Source of the DNA: a virus
Virus record (IMG/VR): IMGVR_UViG_3300049003_000077
Location: 1-40,591 of that record
DNA: 40,591 nt
Direction: 5' to 3' (one strand)
Positions 6,664-14,077 of this stretch are shown piece after piece (position 1 is the first letter of the stretch; the number at the start of each line of letters is the position of its first letter). A model generated the notes under the pieces. The model was not told where the DNA came from. It worked only from the letters and a program-made list of their open reading frames with translations, and ran no database searches. The translations under genes were made by a program, and so were the position numbers.

Positions 6664-8101
6664 CGACGTCGATCGCCGGGACCCGGTTGAGGAGGCCGGC
6701 GCCGGCCGGGTCGTTGGCGATCATGGTCATGAGCCGCGCGACCTGGCTCTGAGAGAGCCCGTACCGCTCCTGGGCGACCCACTCCAGCGGGAAGCCGACC
6801 TGGCGGTCCTTCAGCGCGGCGTCGGAGGTCTGGGCCTCCGATGCCGTCTCGGGGTTGTGCCACTGCAGCACCGCGGTGCGGCAGGCGTCGGCGACCTTGT
6901 TCTCGCCGCGCGCGAGGGCCATGAGCCGGAACAGTCTGCGGGCCGGCGACCCGTAGAACTCGTGGTCCTCGCGGACGTCGTTGGCCAGCGGGATCTCCGT
7001 GGCCTTCAGGGTCTCGCCGTTGACGTTGCCGAGGTCGCCGACGATGTAGTGGATCGGCGTCTTCGTCTGGCTGGCGATGTGCTTGACCGCCACGTTGATC
7101 ACGTTGGTGAACGGGTCGAGGCTCGCCGCGTCCCAGGAGTCGATCTCGGGCTTCGCCCCGGTCAGGTACAGCAGCCGGCCGGCGGCCAGCTTGTCCATGT
7201 CGACCGGCTTCTCACCGATCTTCACGCCCTGGGCGTTGAGGATCGGCATCTTCGGCGCCTCGGAGCCCAGGATGACCCGGGCCGGCATCGACGCGTAGTC
7301 GGCGGCCACCGCCAGGTAGGCCCACATCAGGTTGATGAAGTCCTGCATGGCGACCGTGCCGGAGATCCGCGACAGCGGCTCGCCCTTCAGCGGCGGCTTG
7401 TGTCGGAACTCGAGGACGTTGAGCTCGCCGAGCGGGTTGTCCAACGGCCAGGTGTCGTCGCTCGCCGGCTGGTAGGACGACCAGCCGCCGGTGTCGAGCT
7501 GGACGCTGCCGATCACCACCAGGCCGGAGGAGGTCTGCCCGTTGACGACCTGCGTCGTGGTCAGCCGGCGGAACTTCCAGAGGAAGTCGGGGGTGTACAG
7601 GGTGGCGAACTCGTAGTCGCCGTCGCACCAGCTCTTCAGCGCGTAGCGGGGGAGCCCGGTCCCCGGCTCGTAGTCGACGATGACGTGCGAGGGGTGCTCC
7701 CAGGTGACGACCGGGCTGTCCTCGTCGTCGCCCCAGACGATCGCGGCCGAGCGGCGGGCGATCGAGGCGGTCAGGAAGCCCTGGCTCGACTTGGTGGGCA
7801 GCTCGTTGACCATCCAGTCCCGCCAGAGCGCCTTCTCCGCGGGGTCCTGGACCTGGTCGTCGTCGCCGAGGCGGATCCCGGTGAGCTTGGTGCGCTCTGC
7901 TGACGCCCCGCCGACGATGCCGCACCAGTTGTCGGAGAAGCCTCGGTAGCGGCGGGCGTGATCGGCCTTCCACTCCTCGGATGCGTAGGCCAGCGGGTGC
8001 TCACCGCGGTGGTAGGACTCGAACTTCTCGATCTCGGAGCGGCGGCTGGTCAGCTTGTCGTACAGCCGCTTGACGGTGGAGAGGGCCTGGTCGGCGTTCA
8101 C
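6620..8101 (-). CDS. Portal protein
   Basis: This 493-residue protein begins with an amphipathic N-terminal helix and then YHRGEHPLAYASEEW, YRGFSDNWCGIVGGASAERTKLTGI and later GELNVLEFRHKPPLKGEPLSRISG and VGDLGNVNGETLKATE. These are features of the SPP1 gp6-like portal family. It sits between terminase and head morphogenesis genes. As a dodecamer it forms the DNA channel of the capsid vertex and docks the terminase. The start is GTG at 8101. Confidence 0.93.
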   Translation of the reverse strand: MNADQALSTVKRLYDKLTSRRSEIEKFESYHRGEHPLAYASEEWKADHARRYRGFSDNWCGIVGGASAERTKLTGIRLGDDDQVQDPAEKALWRDWMVNELPTKSSQGFLTASIARRSAAIVWGDDEDSPVVTWEHPSHVIVDYEPGTGLPRYALKSWCDGDYEFATLYTPDFLWKFRRLTTTQVVNGQTSSGLVVIGSVQLDTGGWSSYQPASDDTWPLDNPLGELNVLEFRHKPPLKGEPLSRISGTVAMQDFINLMWAYLAVAADYASMPARVILGSEAPKMPILNAQGVKIGEKPVDMDKLAAGRLLYLTGAKPEIDSWDAASLDPFTNVINVAVKHIASQTKTPIHYIVGDLGNVNGETLKATEIPLANDVREDHEFYGSPARRLFRLMALARGENKVADACRTAVLQWHNPETASEAQTSDAALKDRQVGFPLEWVAQERYGLSQSQVARLMTMIANDPAGAGLLNRVPAIDVGGGADHSADPLGGG

Positions 8102-8114
8102 GGGCCTCCTCAGG

Positions 8115-8726
8115 TCAGCGGAAGTAGACGTATGCGGGTTCCGCGCGGGGGAGCCAGCCGGCGGCGCGCTCGTCCGAGGCGGCCTCGTGGCAGATCACCG
8201 AGGTGACGGCGACGTCGATCTTTTGGTGCTGCGCGGGCTTGCCGAGCGCGTACCGCTCGCCGCGGGCGATCTTGCGGGCGTTGCGGACGTGCGTGGCCGT
8301 GGTCGGGCAGCCGTCGTGCGTGATCAGCGAGCCCAGGTCGGCCTCGAAGCGTCGGATCGCTGGGTACATGCGGGCCAGCTGGTTGGTCGGCCACGGCACG
8401 AACACCTCGTCGCCGAACTTCGTCGCCCAGTCCTCGATCTCGGACTCCCACGACTTCTCGTCGTGGAAGCCGGGGTCGCAGTAGACGCGGCGCAGCTCGT
8501 ATCGGGTCGACAGCTCGTCCCAGGCGGCCCGGACCTCGCCGCGCGGGATCTTCCCGTCCCACTCGGCGGGGTTCCAGATCGTCGGTCGGCGGTCCGGGCC
8601 GTACCGGGGGGTGAACAGGTAGCCGGCCTGGGTTTCCAGCTTGATCGCCGTGTGGTCGTCGTTCTCCGACCCGTCGAAGCCGCCGCAGACGCTGGTCCCG
8701 GCTTCGGGCTCAGGCAGCTGCGACAC
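8115..8726 (-). CDS. Terminase large subunit, nuclease domain (separate ORF)
   Basis: The protein has 203 residues with an RNase H-like nuclease core: D18 in GGFDGSENDD, D84 in VYCDPGF and D171 in HQKIDVAV line up as the catalytic acidic triad. Homologous actinophage terminases carry this segment as the C-terminal half of one protein of about 550 residues. Here it starts at an internal GTG (8726), 7 bases after a GGAGG ribosome site that lies inside the end of the ATPase gene. It is in the +1 frame relative to that gene, overlapping it by 17 bases. This may be a natural split or a single-base frameshift in the assembly. Confidence 0.82.
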   Translation of the reverse strand: MSQLPEPEAGTSVCGGFDGSENDDHTAIKLETQAGYLFTPRYGPDRRPTIWNPAEWDGKIPRGEVRAAWDELSTRYELRRVYCDPGFHDEKSWESEIEDWATKFGDEVFVPWPTNQLARMYPAIRRFEADLGSLITHDGCPTTATHVRNARKIARGERYALGKPAQHQKIDVAVTSVICHEAASDERAAGWLPRAEPAYVYFR

Positions 8727-9780
8727 GGTCGGCCCTCCGGCTGTCCCACAGGCCGTCGGGCAGCCAGGAGCCGCCGCCGGCGACGATCCGGTTGCCGAAG
8801 AACCGCTCGGCCTGCGCAGGGTCGGTCGCTGCGAGCTCGCTGGCCTCGCCCTCGATCGAGTCGAGGTTCACGTGCTCGGAGCCCTCGTAGACGTAGGCGT
8901 GGATCCTGCGTCGCTCGGCCTTGACCGAGTACTTCAGCTTCGGCGGTGGCTGGCGGAAGTACCGGAAGACGTCGGTGGACGCCGTCTCGTAGGTGGTCTG
9001 AGCGACCGACTCCTCAGACGGGTCCCAGGCGTTGGTGGTCTCCAGCGTGCGCCCGCCCATGCCGGCAGCGCCGCGGCGCTGGGTCTCGGCGACCCGGCGC
9101 ATCTTGTTGGCCTTCGTGTAGAGCCCGGTTTCGTCCTGGAACGCCGCGCTGATCGGGTTGCCGAGCCGGCTGTTGGCCGAGGCGGTGACCTTGTCGATGC
9201 GGTCCAGGTCGGGGTCGTCACTGCCGCCGAGCACGCGGATGAAGCCCTCGCGGACGCTGAGCAGCTCGGCCAGGGGGCCCATGCGGATCATCGCCGTCAG
9301 GGGCCGGTAGATGTTGTCGACCTGGTCCTCGGACGTCGCCGTGAGCTGGATCAGCGGGGACGGCTGCCGGATGCCCGTGGGCTCGCCGACCTCGTACTCG
9401 TAGGCCCAGCCGCAGGGGCAGCCGAAGTCCTCGCAGTCGTAGACATCCCCGGCGCGCGCCCAGCCGCCGAAGACCGTCGGGCCGACCGCTTCGGCCGTCA
9501 CGAGGCCAGCGGTCCACGGTCCCTTGCCGGTCTTCTGTGGCGCGACCACCTGCGAGCGCCGGTAGACGAACGCCTGGTTGAGCAGCGGGCGCTCGGGGAT
9601 CCACTTCGCGTCCTCGCGGATCCGGTAGTGGTTCGCGGTGCACCAGAACTGCCAGTCGTACTGGTGGAACGGCTTGCCGCGGTCGAACCCGTCGGGGACC
9701 CGGCAGTGCTGCTCGAGCCAGCCGTCGATCAGGTCGCCGAGCGTGGGGAAGTCGACCTTGCCGACGTGATCGCTGATCAC
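8710..9780 (-). CDS. Terminase large subunit, ATPase domain (separate ORF)
   Basis: This 356-residue protein holds the packaging motor ATPase: a Walker A-like PQKTGKGP at 81-88, a zinc-type insertion CEDFGCPCGW at 116-125, SEDQ at 150-153 and the Walker B segment AAFQDE at 212-217. The ATPase part ends in FFGNRIVAGGGSWLPDGLWDS, where relatives continue directly into the nuclease. Here the frame stops after RVAAA, and the nuclease resumes as a second ORF. It is coupled to the small-subunit gene by a 4-base overlap. Confidence 0.9.
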   Translation of the reverse strand: MISDHVGKVDFPTLGDLIDGWLEQHCRVPDGFDRGKPFHQYDWQFWCTANHYRIREDAKWIPERPLLNQAFVYRRSQVVAPQKTGKGPWTAGLVTAEAVGPTVFGGWARAGDVYDCEDFGCPCGWAYEYEVGEPTGIRQPSPLIQLTATSEDQVDNIYRPLTAMIRMGPLAELLSVREGFIRVLGGSDDPDLDRIDKVTASANSRLGNPISAAFQDETGLYTKANKMRRVAETQRRGAAGMGGRTLETTNAWDPSEESVAQTTYETASTDVFRYFRQPPPKLKYSVKAERRRIHAYVYEGSEHVNLDSIEGEASELAATDPAQAERFFGNRIVAGGGSWLPDGLWDSRRADRVAAA

Positions 9781-10271
9781 CGCAGCCGCCGCGGCCGCCG
9801 CACCTGGGGTTCGGCCGCGGCCTCAGCCTCGGGCGTCTCCGTGGCCGGGCGAGAGGCCCGGCGCGCGCCGATCTCGTCGACCGCGACCTGCCAGCCCATC
9901 TCGGCCAGGCCGGCCGTCGTCATGCCGATCTGGTCGGCGAAGCGGTGCAGCTGCCCGTACAGCGCGGCGCCGGCCTCAGTGCTCTCGCAGCGGACCTTGA
10001 CCCGAACCCACATCGCGACGCTCGGGATCCGCCAGCGCTCGGATGGCAGTGACCACGCGCAGGCCTGCGGGGTGCGCCACGCGGCCGCCCAGACCTGGGT
10101 CTCCCGGATCGAGATCTCGTCGTCGATCGCCGCAGGCAGCGGGAAGTCGGGGATCTCGCCGTCGTAGCCCTCCGCCGGCAGAGCCTTCAGCGAGTAGCCG
10201 CGGGCGTCGGAGCGTCCCGACCTCGGATCCGCCGCCGGACCGGACCGGTTCCGCGCTCCCCCACGCCCCAT
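9777..10271 (-). CDS. Terminase small subunit
   Basis: The protein has 164 residues beginning MGRGGARNRSGPAADPRSGRSDARG and continuing LPAEGYDGEIPDFPLP and TQVWAAAWRTPQACAW. This N-terminus, with a basic tail and the LPAEGY.G..P.FPLP motif, is characteristic of P27-like terminase small subunits in actinophages. It recognises the packaging site and loads DNA on the large subunit, which follows directly. Confidence 0.85.
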   Translation of the reverse strand: MGRGGARNRSGPAADPRSGRSDARGYSLKALPAEGYDGEIPDFPLPAAIDDEISIRETQVWAAAWRTPQACAWSLPSERWRIPSVAMWVRVKVRCESTEAGAALYGQLHRFADQIGMTTAGLAEMGWQVAVDEIGARRASRPATETPEAEAAAEPQVRRPRRLR

Positions 10272-10442
10272 CGCCGGTCACCGCCTCCCCCGCGGCCCCA
10301 GCCGGCGGTCACAGAAGGTGACTGATGATCTTGACCCGCGAATGTTTGAACCCTCCGCGGGTGGGAGAGCCCTCCCCGGCGGTCCAGGCCGCGACGGCGC
10401 GAGGGGGGCACCCCCCATGCCTTGGTCACGGTGGGTGACCGG
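10272..10442. other. Packaging-site (cos/pac) candidate region between HNH and terS
   Basis: This 171-base gap between the HNH nuclease and the terminase small subunit holds no gene. It contains two perfect dyads: six G, CA, six C at 10403-10416, and GGTCAC/GTGACC arms at 10424-10429 and 10435-10440. In HK97-type phages the cos site and the HNH-assisted cleavage site lie next to these genes, so this is the best place for the packaging site. The exact cut cannot be read from sequence alone. Confidence 0.4.
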
Positions 10443-10793
10443 TCAGCGTTCGTTCCAGCCGCCGGGCTGGTTGCTCGAGGTCTCGCGGTCGTGGCAGCGC
10501 TTGCACAGGCCGCGGCCGAAGCGCGGGTCATCGGGGTTGCGGCCGCTCGTGATCAGCTCTCGCCGGGACAGCGGCCAGTGGTCGGCGACGGTGGACGCGG
10601 CGAGCTCGCACAGCACGCAGATCGGGTCGCGGTCGAGCACGTCAGTGCGGAAGTGCCGGTGGCCGGCGCTGTTGTAGCCGCGCTCGGTGGCGGTGCCACG
10701 GTCGCGGTCGGCCTGTCGCTGGCAGTCGGGGCAGCGTCCGCTGTCGGTGAGGCGTGGGCAGCCTGGCCTGGTGCAGACACGTCGCGATGGCAC
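10443..10793 (-). CDS. HNH endonuclease (packaging-associated)
   Basis: This 116-residue protein starts at GTG 10793 behind AGGAGAG. Two Cys pairs (C7/C12 and C21/C24) form an N-terminal zinc knuckle. The HNH core follows: C59-x2-C62, D71-H72-WP, and the final LCKRCHDRET with C97, C100 and H101. HNH proteins encoded beside terminase stimulate site-specific cos cleavage by the terminase complex. A longer frame upstream exists but is antisense-like. Confidence 0.88.
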   Translation of the reverse strand: MPSRRVCTRPGCPRLTDSGRCPDCQRQADRDRGTATERGYNSAGHRHFRTDVLDRDPICVLCELAASTVADHWPLSRRELITSGRNPDDPRFGRGLCKRCHDRETSSNQPGGWNER

Positions 10794-10809
10794 GGCTCTC
10801 CTGCCAGAG

Positions 10810-10941
10810 TCAGCTGTCCAGATCTGGACAGCGCGGGCGCACGAGGCCGCAGCCTGGGCACCACTCGTGCTCGGTACCGAGGGGCTGCCAGTCGTGGGCG
10901 TGCGGCTGGAGGGAGCGCCGGTAGGCCTCGAGGTCAGGCAC
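10810..10941 (-). CDS. Small zinc-ribbon-like protein (43 aa)
   Basis: This short ORF starts with GTG at 10941, seven bases after the stop of the 65-residue gene, and ends at 10810. It encodes a Tyr/Trp/His-containing peptide with HAHDW, EHEWCPGCGLVRPRC, a single Cys-rich knuckle. The Cys spacing and conserved-looking Trp residues argue for a real gene. The ribosome site is weak, so expression probably depends on coupling to the upstream gene. Function is unknown. Confidence 0.5.
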   Translation of the reverse strand: MPDLEAYRRSLQPHAHDWQPLGTEHEWCPGCGLVRPRCPDLDS

Positions 10942-10948
10942 CGATCGG

Positions 10949-11146
10949 CTAGAGCCGGACGGCGCAGTGCGGGCAGCGGTGCACGTGCATCGGCACGTTG
11001 CGCAGCGGCTTGCCGCAGCCGCCTTCGGCCTGGCAGCGGGCGAAGTCGCAGTCGCACAGGGCGAGGTCGACGGCCTTGGTGCCCGGCAGGCTGGTCTGCA
11101 CGTGGCGGACGACCGGTTCGGTCTTGCAGTGCGTGCAGACGGCCAT
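10949..11146 (-). CDS. Small multi-Cys zinc-ribbon protein (65 aa)
   Basis: The 65 residues include three Cys clusters: CTHC near the N-terminus, CDCDFARC-GGCG in the middle, and RCPHC near the C-terminus. This looks like a double zinc ribbon. Start ATG 11146. Such proteins are common in the accessory run of actinophage genomes; their targets are mostly unknown, and nucleic-acid binding is the likely general role. Confidence 0.68.
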   Translation of the reverse strand: MAVCTHCKTEPVVRHVQTSLPGTKAVDLALCDCDFARCQAEGGCGKPLRNVPMHVHRCPHCAVRL

Positions 11147-11159
11147 GGCGTCCTCCGTT

Positions 11160-11408
11160 CTACGCGTCGGGGTCGTGGCTGACGCGGGGGAGGCGAGCAG
11201 CGTTGAAGCCGCGGTAGCGGCCGCCCCAGACGCCGACGTCGCGGCGTTCGTCGGCGAGCTGGCCGCACGGGGTGAGCCGCGGGCAGGTCTGGCAGACGGC
11301 GACCGCGCCGGCGATGCGGGCGCGCTTGGCCTTGCGGCCTTCCCCGCCGCGCACGTCGACGTCCCAGGTCGTTGCCGGGAGTTCGGAGGTGGCGCAGGCC
11401 GCGCTCAC
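11160..11408 (-). CDS. WhiB-like iron-sulfur transcription factor (short)
   Basis: This 82-residue protein has the four WhiB cysteines C5, C39, C42 and C48, followed by the turn motif GVWGGRY (59-65) and a basic tail. WhiB-like proteins hold a [4Fe-4S] cluster and act with the host sigma factor to alter transcription. They occur in actinobacteria and their phages, where they can repress host genes. The GTG start at 11408 overlaps a 27-codon ORF upstream (GTGA). It is one of two WhiB-type genes here. Confidence 0.85.
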   Translation of the reverse strand: MSAACATSELPATTWDVDVRGGEGRKAKRARIAGAVAVCQTCPRLTPCGQLADERRDVGVWGGRYRGFNAARLPRVSHDPDA

Positions 11409-11488
11409 GTCGACCGGTGGGCGGCGCGGCAGGTGTCGCAGGACGCCATCCAGACGTGGTGGCGTAGGCAGCGGAACACGGCGAGCAC
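11405..11488 (-). CDS. 27-codon micro-ORF coupled to the WhiB gene
   Basis: A GTG at 11488 sits 6 bases after GGAGG. The 27-residue product contains FRCLRHHVW and SCDTC. Its stop overlaps the WhiB start as GTGA. The good ribosome site and Cys/His content (C-x3-HH...C-x2-C) suggest a tiny zinc-knuckle protein or a leader that couples WhiB translation. Confidence 0.45.
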   Translation of the reverse strand: MLAVFRCLRHHVWMASCDTCRAAHRST

Positions 11489-11524
11489 GGCGGACCTCCG
11501 GCGGCGTTCAGTGGCGGTCCGCGT

Positions 11525-11561
11525 CGCCCGGCCGGCGGGCTTTCCCTAGGCCGGCCGGGCG
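11525..11561. terminator. GC-rich hairpin upstream of WhiB micro-ORF
   Basis: Arms 11525-11535 and 11551-11561 (cgcccggccgg and its complement) are perfect, and a twelfth pair (36/50) extends them, with a 13-base loop. There is no T-run on either strand, as is common for GC-rich actinobacterial terminators. It may reduce read-through towards WhiB. Confidence 0.5.
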
Positions 11562-11755
11562 GTGTCGCGGTGGTGGGAAGTTGAGCCCCGGAGGCGGGGG
11601 CGCGCGGGCGCGCGAGCTTCGGCAGCAGTCTGTGTGTGCGCTCTGCTCGGTCGCGATCGCCGTGGCGGGTCGTGCCTCCGGGGTGCCTGGGTCGCGCGGC
11701 GTTTCCCCAGGCGGTGCGGCTCCCTGTGAATACAGGTGTGCCAGCGCTCGAAAGG

Positions 11756-11786
11756 GTGCACTGACGGAGCGTGAGCGTCAATGCAC
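11756..11786. terminator. Inverted repeat after the 80-aa HTH gene
   Basis: Arms 11756-11766 and 11776-11786 pair over 11 bases with one mismatch and a 9-base loop. It lies 15 bases downstream of the stop of the gene at 11801-12043 on the minus strand, so it could be a terminator or attenuator. Confidence 0.4.
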
Positions 11787-11800
11787 AGCGAGTGTGGTGG

Positions 11801-12043
11801 TCACTCTGGTCCCAGAGGCACCAGCCGTTCCGGGTGGGCGTGCTGCCGGTCCGCCAGGATCTGCTCGGCCTGGTCGAGGTCGAGCAGGACCGCGCGGGTG
11901 AGCACGTCGCAGGCGACAGGCGGGATCTCGCGGCGGATGTAGTTCACGTGCCGCTGCGCGAGACGGGCGACGATCTGTCGGGTGACGAGCCAGCGGCCAT
12001 CGTCGAGGCGGCGCGGCTCGGGATGCGGCTGGCCGCGGCTCAT
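11801..12043 (-). CDS. Small HTH-like DNA-binding protein
   Basis: The protein has 80 residues, with DGRWLVTRQIVARLAQRHV then IRREI and later LDLDQAEQILADR. This resembles the small MerR/excisionase-type helix-turn-helix with a 'wing' (residues 16-65) seen in phage and plasmid regulators. Start ATG 12043 overlaps the upstream stop. It is the last gene before a 310-base gap, and could regulate the late genes or act as an excisionase. Assignment is tentative. Confidence 0.5.
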   Translation of the reverse strand: MSRGQPHPEPRRLDDGRWLVTRQIVARLAQRHVNYIRREIPPVACDVLTRAVLLDLDQAEQILADRQHAHPERLVPLGPE

Positions 12044-12270
12044 CGGCGGTACCAGTGCAGCTCGTGCCGGGTGCCGTCACAGGAGGCGTCAGGCGGGAGG
12101 ACGGTCGCCCGCAGGTGCTGCCGACCAGCGTGCCGACCTCGCGACTGCACTCGCACCGACTCGATCTCGTACAGCCGGCCGGTGGGCGTGACCAGTTGGT
12201 CCCCTGCGGCCAGCAGGAACGGGGCGTCGTAGTACAGGCCAACCTCTGAGCCGACCTGAGCGACACTCAC
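12040..12270 (-). CDS. Hypothetical beta-rich small protein
   Basis: This 76-residue protein contains AGDQLVTPTGRLYEIESVRV, which reads as a small SH3-like beta barrel, followed by HLRATVLPPDA. Start GTG 12270 and stop overlap its neighbours by 4 bases, so it is translated in a coupled chain. I do not recognise a family with known function. Confidence 0.6.
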   Translation of the reverse strand: MSVAQVGSEVGLYYDAPFLLAAGDQLVTPTGRLYEIESVRVQSRGRHAGRQHLRATVLPPDASCDGTRHELHWYRR

Positions 12271-12797
12271 GACAGCCGGCGCGGCCGCCGTTGCCGGGTG
12301 AGGTCGCGGGACGGCCCGGTGTTCCGCTCTCGGCGCAGCCGCAGCGCCCGGGCTCGCGGATCCTCGTCGACGTCGTCGGCGAGCTGATCACGCAGGGCCG
12401 CCAGCGGTGCCGCAGCCTCCTCGACGGCGTGGAACAGCCGCGCCATCGCCTCGCATGCCTCGCGGAAGGCTGAGCCGAAGATCTCGCTCAGCAAGGCGCC
12501 CTGCCACGTCGCGAGCCCGTCCGGCCCCACCAGGTGGTGCACGACGCCGTTGCCGAACGCGAGCAGCCCACGACCCTCTCGGCGAGGGAGCTGCACCGCT
12601 TCCGACGTCGAGTGGTGGGTTTCGTCGATGACGATCGGCGGCGGGACGCGGCCCCCTCGGAAGCCGACAGGCCGGCGGCGCTCAAGCCCGAACGGGATCT
12701 CTGGCTCGGGCGTCCAGCGCATGGCGTCGGAGCTGACCGACCAGTCGCCGAGGGCGCCGTCGATCGCGTCGATCACGTGCTGCGTCCGGTCCGTCAT
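12267..12797 (-). CDS. Hypothetical phage protein (176 aa)
   Basis: Start ATG 12797 overlaps the preceding gene (ATGA). The protein opens with HVIDAIDGALGDWSVSSDAMRW, a pattern found in accessory proteins of actinophages, has a middle beta segment (GGRVPPPIVIDETHH) and ends in a helical, Arg-rich tail (DPRARALRLRRERN). It has no signal peptide and no catalytic motif. Its role is unknown. It neighbours a DUF6221 protein, a common pairing of accessory genes. Confidence 0.6.
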   Translation of the reverse strand: MTDRTQHVIDAIDGALGDWSVSSDAMRWTPEPEIPFGLERRRPVGFRGGRVPPPIVIDETHHSTSEAVQLPRREGRGLLAFGNGVVHHLVGPDGLATWQGALLSEIFGSAFREACEAMARLFHAVEEAAAPLAALRDQLADDVDEDPRARALRLRRERNTGPSRDLTRQRRPRRLS

Positions 12798-13348
12798 GGG
12801 CGCCACTCCTCGCGGTACCCGGGCCAGTCGGCGTAGGGCAGAGCGAGAGCGCGGAGGATCGGTGTCGTGGGAGGCTCGGCGCCGAACCGCTCGCGGTACT
12901 CCTGCTGCGTGAGCCATGCGATCTGCTGGGTGAGCCGCATGGTCACCGTCGAGGGATCGTCGCCCTGCTCGAACTTGGGGGACTGCTCGACGAGGACGGG
13001 CCACGACTCGTGCAGTCGGATGATCTCGCGCTTGGCTGCGCATTCGGCGAGGACACGGGCCGGGTCCCAGTGGGCGATGTGTGCGGCGTCGGCCATCGAC
13101 TGAGGGTTGTCAGATGGTCCGGTGGCAGCGACCCCGATGGTCGTGGTGTTGTCGCCGTCGTCGGGACCCGCGCCCACGAATTCCTCACCGCCCGTCGTGA
13201 ACTTCCCAGCGCGAGCGCGAGCCAACTTCTCCTGGTCGGTGAACCATTCCTTGCCAGGGTTGTAGCGCCAGGGCCCGGGTGTTGCCGCCCGCGCCACCGC
13301 CTCGTCGGCCTCGATCTGTGCGAGCAGCCACGAAGCCAGGTCGGTCAC
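12794..13348 (-). CDS. DUF6221 family protein
   Basis: This 184-residue protein has the family layout: MTDLASWLLAQIEADEAVARAATPGPWRYNPG at the N-terminus, a Gly-rich middle with DAAHIAHWDPARVLAECAAKREIIRLHE, and a basic C-terminus. These proteins are abundant in actinobacterial phages and mobile elements, and their function is not established. Start ATG/GTG at 13348; the stop overlaps the next start. Confidence 0.85.
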   Translation of the reverse strand: MTDLASWLLAQIEADEAVARAATPGPWRYNPGKEWFTDQEKLARARAGKFTTGGEEFVGAGPDDGDNTTTIGVAATGPSDNPQSMADAAHIAHWDPARVLAECAAKREIIRLHESWPVLVEQSPKFEQGDDPSTVTMRLTQQIAWLTQQEYRERFGAEPPTTPILRALALPYADWPGYREEWRP

Positions 13349-13506
13349 CGGAAGAGCCTGAACAGGGTGCGGGTGACCTGCCGGCGCACGACCCGCTTCG
13401 CCAGGGCGTCGGGGCCGCGCCGGGCGGCCTGCACGTCCCCGATGCCCCGCTGCGTCTTGTACAGCGCTCGACGCAGCTGCGACAGGGCGGAATGGCGGCG
13501 CGTCAC
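13345..13506 (-). CDS. Small basic hypothetical protein (53 aa)
   Basis: GTG at 13506 overlaps the stop of the HTH gene (GTGA), and its own stop overlaps the DUF6221 start. The 53-residue product is strongly basic (ALYKTQRGIGDVQAARRGPDAL, KRVVRRQVTRTLFRLFR) and looks helical. Small basic phage proteins of this type often bind nucleic acids or host enzymes, but nothing specific can be said. Confidence 0.6.
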   Translation of the reverse strand: MTRRHSALSQLRRALYKTQRGIGDVQAARRGPDALAKRVVRRQVTRTLFRLFR

Positions 13507-13970
13507 GGGTAGCTCACGACCTCGATGGCGCCGGTGTCTCGCTGCCCGCGTGCGCGGGCCTCGACGGCGATCTCGGGGATCACCCATGTGTCGCCGACTT
13601 TCACGGCGTCCAGTTGGCCGGCGTTGACCAGCTGCAGGGCGCGCTGCCGGGAGACGCCGAGGGCCTCGGCCGCCTGGGGGACGGACATCAGCGGCGGCAC
13701 CTCGACGGCCTCGATGCGTCGGTGGAACTCCTCGGTCGGCAACACCTCGAGCGCGTAGACCTGGTGGCCGGTGGCGAGGACGACGGACAGTGCGGTGATG
13801 ACGGCCTGCCGGATGGTGTCGGCGGGCACGGTGAAGATGAGCTCGACGCGGCCGCCGTGGACCGCTCGGGCGACGGTGCCGGCGTACTCGCCGACGACGT
13901 CCATGAGGACGTCGACGGCGGCCGCGTCGAAGTCGCGGGAGTCGAGCTCGACGCGTGCGTTGTAGTCCAT
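13503..13970 (-). CDS. Excisionase-type HTH DNA-binding protein
   Basis: The protein has 155 residues. The C-terminal part (about 92-140) contains LMSVPQAAEALGVSRQRALQLVNAGQLDAVKVGDTWVIP, a clear HTH_17/excisionase-type helix-turn-helix with wing. The N-terminal half (DYNARVELDSRDFDAAAVDVLMDVV) is an alpha/beta domain of unknown role. It could be a transcriptional regulator or a recombination directionality factor. Its distance from int makes regulation more likely. Confidence 0.75.
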   Translation of the reverse strand: MDYNARVELDSRDFDAAAVDVLMDVVGEYAGTVARAVHGGRVELIFTVPADTIRQAVITALSVVLATGHQVYALEVLPTEEFHRRIEAVEVPPLMSVPQAAEALGVSRQRALQLVNAGQLDAVKVGDTWVIPEIAVEARARGQRDTGAIEVVSYP

Positions 13971-14037
13971 CGGGGTGCTCCTGGCGTGGTCGTATGACGC
14001 TGGTTCGGAGCTGGGGGAACATGGAGCCGGGGTGGAA

Positions 14038-14062
14038 CCGGGGGCGGTTGGTGCGCCCCCGG
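14038..14062. terminator. Hairpin terminator after the HicA-like gene
   Basis: The perfect 9-bp arms ccgggggcg (14038-14046) and cgccccCgg (14054-14062) have a 7-base loop. The longer sequence also allows an alternative pairing of tggagccgggg upstream with ccccggctcca downstream. It lies between the stop of the HicA-like gene and the start of the excisionase-type gene, without a T-run. Confidence 0.6.
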
Positions 14063-14077
14063 CTCCACTTCATCTGG

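Larger units (their letters stand above)
11489..11800. other. Intergenic region with hairpins, no convincing gene
   Basis: About 310 bases lie between the 80-residue HTH gene and the micro-ORF/WhiB pair. They hold a GC-rich hairpin at 11525-11561 and an inverted repeat at 11756-11786. An Arg/His/Pro-rich ORF here (11546-11761, minus) looks non-coding. This gap is a plausible site for a promoter of the late genes or a transcription boundary, but I see no clear -35/-10 pair. Confidence 0.5.

Noticed and set aside
10403-10416. Terminator of the HNH gene
   Set aside because: The six-G/six-C dyad has only a 2-base centre and no T-run. Stopping transcription here would separate terminase from HNH; a packaging-site element is more likely.
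11546-11761. 71-codon minus ORF
   Set aside because: The product is Arg/His/Pro-rich without fold-like pattern, has no ribosome site, and runs over a hairpin. I treat the region as intergenic.
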